From assembly GCA_949152475.1 (NCBI GenBank), contig OX424555.1, forward strand, positions 59,935,977 through 59,999,976: a stretch of 64,000 nt of DNA, given 5' to 3'. The notes beneath the pieces are model-generated. The model was given only the letters and a program-made list of their open reading frames with translations. It ran no database searches and was not told the DNA's origin. The position numbers and the translations under genes are program-made. This stretch comes from Terebella lapidaria (lineage: Eukaryota > Annelida > Polychaeta > Terebellida > Terebellidae). Numbering within the stretch: the first letter of the stretch is position 1; each line of letters opens with the position of its first letter. This document shows, in pieces, positions 58,195 through 64,000 of the stretch.

Positions 58195-60830
58195 TTCCTC
58201 GGCTCCCACCAGGAGGACAACTTTCTGTACCGGACGTTCTAGCTTGCTGAGTTCCTTGGTCCTTTTGCCCTGTTTGTCCAAGGTCGATGTCCCCACTTCA
58301 ATCTCAATGCTGCGAACATTTCCGTCTGTGCCTGGGGTGACTCCTATGATTCGTCCAATTGGCCATTGATTTCGATGAACAGCTTCGTCCTTGAGGAGAA
58401 CTATGTCATCAACTTGTAAGTTTCTCTTCACTCCTGTCCATTACTGCCTTGGAGTTATGTTGTTGAGATATTCCTTTCGCCAGCGACTCCAGAACACATT
58501 CACGAGATGCTGGACTCTCCGCCATCTTTTCCGACTGTATAGGTCAGGCGGGATGAAACAACCAGCTGGTGAGAGAATGACATCAGACTTCATTGTCAGG
58601 AGCTGGTTCGGAGTAAGTGGAGGTGCTGACAACGGGTCATTTAGATTTTCAACTGTTAATGGCCTACTGTTGACAACTGCCATAACTTCACACATGACTG
58701 TTCGGAATGTCTCATCATCTAATGGACCAGCATTACGGAGGAGACTTGACAGTACACTTCATACGCTTCTGATCTGTCGTTCCCACACTCCACCAGCATG
58801 GCTTGCATGCGGAACGTTCATGACAAAGTCCACTCCTTGATTGGCCAGGTATTCTTGGATTCCATCATTGTCCATTTCTTGAACCGCTTCTCGAAGCTCT
58901 CGCTCTGCGCCAACAAAATTCGTGCCACGATCAAACCTCAAAATCTTGACAGGTCCTCTGATGCTGATCATTCTTCTCAGGCCGTTAATGAACTAGTGTC
59001 CAGGCTATTTGCGGTCTCAAGATGAATAGCCCGAGACGCAAGACATGTGAACAAAACTCCCCACCTCTTCACTTGTTTACGGCCTTCCTTGATCAACCAT
59101 GGCCCGAAAAAGTCCACACCACAGTTCGTGAATGGGAGTTCTGGATTGACTCTGTCGCCTGGGCGATCTGCCAGTTTCTGCTGAACCATTGATCCTCGTA
59201 TCTTCCTGCAGATGACACAGTTTGCAATGAGGTGTGATACAGATGAGGAGAGGCCAATTATCCACAGGCCACGACTACGGATTAGATTGATGGTAATTCC
59301 ATGACCTTGATGATGTGCTCTCTCATGATGATATCTGATGATCAACTTTGTCATATGATGTTTGCCTGGCAACACAACAGGATGCTTCTGTTCAAATTCA
59401 ATATCGGCTTCCTTGTTTCTCCCTCCAATCCGGATGAGGTCTTTGTGCATGAACGGATCAAGTTTTCGCAGTCTGCTCTCCTTTTTCACTGGGTAGTTTT
59501 CCTTCAGTTGCTGTATCTCATGATGGGAAGCATCTTTCTGTGTCATTTTGAAGATCACTTCCTCTGCTTCCATAAGTTCTGTTGCTGTCAAAATCTTCCC
59601 TGAAGGATGGGTTCCATCTGGTTTGCAGCGGTTTCGCCACCTAATACACCAGCCAATGATCCTCTTAACTCGATTCCAATTCGAGTACTTCTCCAGTTCC
59701 TGTAGTAGAGTCGGCCCTTGATCATCGCTAGATGCTTGTACAACCAGTGCTTGCGCTTTTACCTCTGGATCACCACTTGTCAATTCTACCTTCAAGGTGT
59801 CATATTCTGGCAAATCTGGTGACCATAGCAACTCTGGGCCCTGTAACCAGCGAGATTCTCCAAGGAAAGCTTTGGCGCTTATCCCTCTCGAGGCTTCGTC
59901 TGCAGTGTTTTTTGTTCCTGGAATGTGACGCCACTGTTTTGGGTTGGTGTGATCGTGTACCTGTTGCACCCTATTGGCGACAAAAACATGGAATCTTCTG
60001 GCCTCATTCGTGATATATCCAAGAACGACTCGACTGTCGGTCCAGAATACTTCCTTCAAGGGCTTGAGGTCAAGCTCCCGCTCCAGGAACGTGCTCATTT
60101 TGACTGATAAAACTGCAGCCACCAGCTCAAGGCGAGGTATTGTCATCATTCGGATTGGAGCAACACGACTCTTGCCAATCAGGAAGCAGCAGTGGACCTG
60201 ATTGGACGTGTTGACGACTCTCAGATATGAGCATTGCCCATAACCATCCTCACTCGCATCGGACATGTGATGTAATTCTATGACTTTGACTTGTCCAAAA
60301 TTCTGTGGGAGGATGCTCCTGTCGATACGTGCCCTTTGTATCTCAACCAGATCACATCTCCATCTCTCCCATGCTGTTCTGATGTCCTCAGAGACCGGGT
60401 CATCCCAGCTGCCTCCGGACTTACAAACTTTCTGCAGAATTTTCCTTCCAACCAGAAGAACAGGCGCTACGAATCCCATAGGATCGTATATAGAGGCTAT
60501 CGTGGACGTGATGCCTCTCTTCGTAATAGGTTTGTCGCTGAGCATGATTCGAAAGTTGAATGTATCATTTTCAATACACCATTGGATCCCCAGTGTCCTC
60601 TCGATCAAGTCGTCACTTGCTGCGAGATCTTTCAGACCTTCAGCTCTATCTTCAGCAGGAATCATGTCTAACAGTTTTCTGGAATTTGCGACAAACTTGT
60701 GCAGTTCCAATCTGCCCTCTGAGCACATCTCCCTAGTGTTTCTGATCAGTTCTACTGCACTTTCTTCAGTTTCCAAAGAGACCAGACCGTTATCAACATA
60801 AAAGTTCCGCTTTATGAAGGTTGCAGCTCC
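58189..60830 (-). pseudogene. BEL/Pao LTR-retrotransposon pol, 5'-truncated and broken
   Basis: The long frame from 60776 down to 58977 begins at the end of the reverse transcriptase; the FYVDN motif is encoded just upstream, near 60795. It then carries an RNase H with SDAS (residue 173 of this frame), PRLELVAA (E217) and WTDS (D247), the HHCC finger of the integrase (H483/H484, C520, C523) and the first integrase Asp (CGVDFFG, D555). The frame is then lost by a frameshift at about 58972-58999. The continuation carries the second Asp (FDRGTNF) and the catalytic Glu (HAGGVWER). In-frame stops lie at 58759-58761 (TGA) and 58441-58443 (TAA). The C-terminal domain (VDDIVLLKDE, WPIGRIIGV) ends at 58189 in the LTR. 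Gag, protease and most of the RT are missing: the sequence changes at about 60826-60830 into the 3.2-kb repeat. Inactive relic. Confidence 0.93.
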
Positions 60831-63800
60831 ATTCGTTCTATACAGCTGTACAATACTGTATGACTGGTAAATTTTGAGAACGTTTGTATTTTCTATCAGA
60901 GCGAGTTTGGACGCACTCGGTTACCTTCAAAAAATGTTCGATCTATGATTATCATTACTATTCACCCTATTCTGATAAACAACATAACAGCAAAGTGACT
61001 CCAATGATCCCGTTCCATCACTCCCTATTGTTTCTATACTGGTCACGGTTGAGCCATCGCGCCCTACGACCCTTCATTTATAGGTGGTGGGATAATTTTT
61101 TTACTCACATGTGGGCGTGTGTTTAGCTGTTTACGTGTAAATACCAACACCAAACATACAATGTATTCTTATTCTTTCCAAGATGGCATTCTGGCTTCAA
61201 AGAGAAGAGGGACTGAGTATCTCAAGGTCACAGTCAATCGTTCGCAAGATTCGCGTCAAAAGTGGAAATGGCTACGTAGAAATTCCGACGTCATACGTCT
61301 TTTCTTTGTGCCGCATGGCGAAACAGTTCGCATTTGATTCCTCGCTAAGGAAGCCACTGATATCTTAGTACATACACCTGTACTTATATCGAATGTCAGA
61401 TAATGTCAGCCAGTTACCTCGCTGTGGTACCAAGAGCGACGTTCAAAATCGAACATCTTAAGTGATTTCAGAAACACCCTTTTGAACCGTGCGGTGCTAT
61501 ATAGGAGACATATCGTTGGTTGACGGATCCTAATGGTCATCGACAATTGGCCCCTTGCACATCCGGACCGGAAGCGACAAAGTGTTTTCGGGAACGTCTT
61601 TGTCGATCAGGAGTCGCTTTTGTGGTGCGCTTTTAAAGGTGCGAATTTGTTAACCGAGTTATCTGTGTAGCGGAGGAATTTTGATATTTTTTTAATATCG
61701 GTTAATTATTTTCTGTTCGTGCTGTAGTTTTGTCTTCTCGACTGTCATGATAGCTACTATGTCCATCTGGCTACAGAATATTGACCTGTTATTTTAGAAT
61801 TCAAAGATAATGTCGACGAATACTACTCTTATTTTACAGAATAGGCATAAACATAACTTTCGGACCGTACATAGTTGTACTTCAAGTCGACCATTTACCT
61901 AGTGATTATATTCCCACGAAAATTGTATCCCTATTTGTACTACATATACATTAACTGTCAATTTACGTGTCTCTTTAATGACGTATATTATGCTGACAGC
62001 TCAATATGATTTGGCAGTGCGTAGTTGATGATGTATACACTGAGCAAAGCCGGATATCTTACGAAGTGTCATTGATTATGTGAGTGTGACATCATGGAGA
62101 AAAATCACGAAGCGAATTTGTTCGCCACGTGTGATGTTACACACGTTTACACTAATGATGCGTTAATTTAGCAAGGTGCGATGTCGAGACACTGTGAGTG
62201 TTGAGAGATGGCTCATTATCATCGTTAAAAGCGACTATATAGTACAGTGTTGTGGAGATTTTGTGAACTGTGATCATTGGAGTCAGACTCTGGTGCTATG
62301 CTTCACTCGCGAGGATGCATTTCCTCCTACCAGTGGCGATGAAATATGAAATTTCTGCAAAAATTGGTATTCAGTAGTGGCTTGACAGATCGACTTAGAA
62401 ATTTTCAGTGGGTGTGGAATCTTATTTTCATGGGCTAATAGATTTCATCTCTTTCACTGGGAATGGGAAGAATCACTCGATAACTTAGTAGTTTCAATCC
62501 CAATATTTATTTGCTAGTGTATTTTTTCACAATTATCCGAATCCACAATGGATTGCACGAGGTAACATAACCATTCTGAACATACCAGCGGGGGGAAAAT
62601 ATCAACATCTATACCTTGATAGGCTTAGCATGACTGAAAGCACAACCACTTCCAGAGGACACAAGGAAATAACAAGCGACAAATTGTGTTGGGTATAACG
62701 AATAACTCTTTACTGTTATCGTAAGTAGTCGGTGGCGATCCCATATCGCCAGACAATGATCAAGATGGCAGCGCGGCCTACTTCCAACTTCGTTACGGTT
62801 TAGTCACAACTGACCTTTGGTGATAGAGCCATCAAAATACGAGCATCGCACTTCGAGAGCAAAACGATAAATGTACTGACGAAGTTTGTATCGCGTGCAA
62901 CGATCGAGAAATATGTGGTTAATAAACTAATCTACCAGAACATTTTGGACACTTAAAGTTTCTGACTGCCACTAACACAACAACAAAACTCAACTGTAAC
63001 ACCACTAACATTAACATCAAATTAATTTCTTTGTATTGTTTCTTTTGTATTACCTGAACGGCCAATGTGCTAGAATTGATGTGACTCATTTAGAAGAATT
63101 AAAATTAAAATTAATTCAACTACCGGTATTCTGATAAACTCACAATAAGTCGTCAGTGCTTGAAATTGTTTATTACAAACAAGTGTTTCACCAGCGGAAT
63201 GCTTGCTATCACTACAATAGCAAATTTATTATATTTAGACCATGACTACAAATAATACCACACTTAACACAACGTTTTACTCGTCACACCATGGGTGTAG
63301 CCCAAAAACAGACCACCAATTTAAGCGCAATGGGAAGCGCACACGTGGGAAATGAATGGAAACTGGCCATTAGGCTATTGAAAAGTACTCCCACTCTACA
63401 CTAGGTATCACATTCAACCCCAAACAAGGCACCGCTCTCGACGTAGCATTATCTCGTGTATCCAATTGCTGAGACACCAATGATACTAATGCCAGCTATA
63501 CCCCTTATTATGCCGATTATCTAAGCCGTTACACTGGGCTTGCAATATACCAGCCAGCGGTTGTGATTTCTTATATTGTCTCCCAGTGACGCAGGGAGAG
63601 TGAAGTTTATACCCTCATCTTAAAATTCACACCGCCAAAATAACTAGCGCTGTTCTGAGACTCTACCCCCTGCCAGCACCATGCACTTTGGAAGGAGAAG
63701 GATCGTCTGTGGGCGTGTCGTACATCGTCGTTATCTCACAGTGTGCCAATCTTGAAAACAAACCGCGGCCCGGGTAAATAATAAAAACAGCTCCCCAATT

Positions 63801-64000
63801 ACATTGTAGATTTTGAGAATGAGAAAGCTCTCGCCTGACCGATGACAGATAATTTCTGCAGGGTAGGATATCCCTTCTGGTTGGCGATGGGGTCTATTAG
63901 ACGAAGGCCGACTTTTCTAGTGTCTTCTGTGGGCGGTATATGTATAAACGAGCACAAATCATAAACGAACTCGGAAATAAAACGGGTCGCTCCAAAATAA
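60826..64000. repeat. 3.2-kb dispersed repeat, copy 2 (runs off the window)
   Basis: Colinear with 11259-14418 in the same orientation to the end of the window, with scattered substitutions and short indels (for example extra bases near 60864 and 61430, and a missing stretch near 61953). Its left edge replaces the upstream part of the BEL/Pao reverse transcriptase. The right edge is not in the window. No coding function seen. Confidence 0.9.

Noticed and set aside
60280..60801. A 173-codon frame on + inside the BEL/Pao region
   Set aside because: Antisense shadow of the RNase H and RT-connection coding sequence, which reads clearly on -.

Overview
This is eukaryotic, animal DNA. It is AT-rich and gene-poor, with interrupted genes (GT..AG introns), LTR and non-LTR retrotransposon debris, terminal-inverted-repeat elements and a very large satellite array. 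The protein types (an IL-17-like cytokine, a ninjurin, a mitochondrial enoyl-CoA hydratase) and the BEL/Pao and Ty3/Gypsy relics fit a marine lophotrochozoan, most likely a mollusc. The species assignment is inference.

Only about 3 kb looks like host coding sequence, in one cluster at 27.5-40 kb. An IL-17 family cytokine gene lies on + (27567-28708, three exons, complete from signal peptide to stop, with a TATA box upstream). A ninjurin-like membrane protein gene follows on + (35392-36833, possible first exon at 34263). An enoyl-CoA hydratase of the AUH/ECHDC2 type runs convergently on - (exons from 39898 down to about 37437; its C-terminal end was not found). A GC-rich block at 15.9-16.2 kb may be a further exon, but I cannot name it.

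The rest is repeats. At 1.7-2.6 kb is a non-autonomous DNA transposon with long terminal inverted repeats and a 7-bp target duplication. Degenerate copies of a satellite unit lie at 9.6-10.1, 11.05-11.26 and 20.15-20.43 kb. A 3.2-kb repeat (11259-14418) recurs at 60826-64000. A Ty3/Gypsy pol relic, a tRNA-like SINE candidate and a 5'-truncated LINE with target duplication occupy 18.9-21.1 kb. Three arrays of a minisatellite rich in AGGTCA half-sites lie at 21.1-22.6, 30.4-31.2 and 56.7-57.25 kb, and a second tandem repeat at 31.4-32.9 kb also carries such sites. From 44853 to 56168 stands a nearly perfect array of 31 copies of a 364-bp unit, with signs of an 11-unit higher-order duplication and a palindromic AT-rich block at its right end. 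From 57678 to 60830, on -, lies a decayed BEL/Pao element (3' LTR, integrase, RNase H, end of reverse transcriptase). It is cut just upstream of the reverse transcriptase catalytic motif by the second copy of the 3.2-kb repeat.

I found no operon, CRISPR array, rRNA gene or clear intact tRNA gene. The most interesting structures are the homogeneous 364-bp satellite with its higher-order pattern, the AGGTCA-rich arrays between two immunity or cell-death genes, and the ninjurin with an unusually long acidic linker between its membrane helices.
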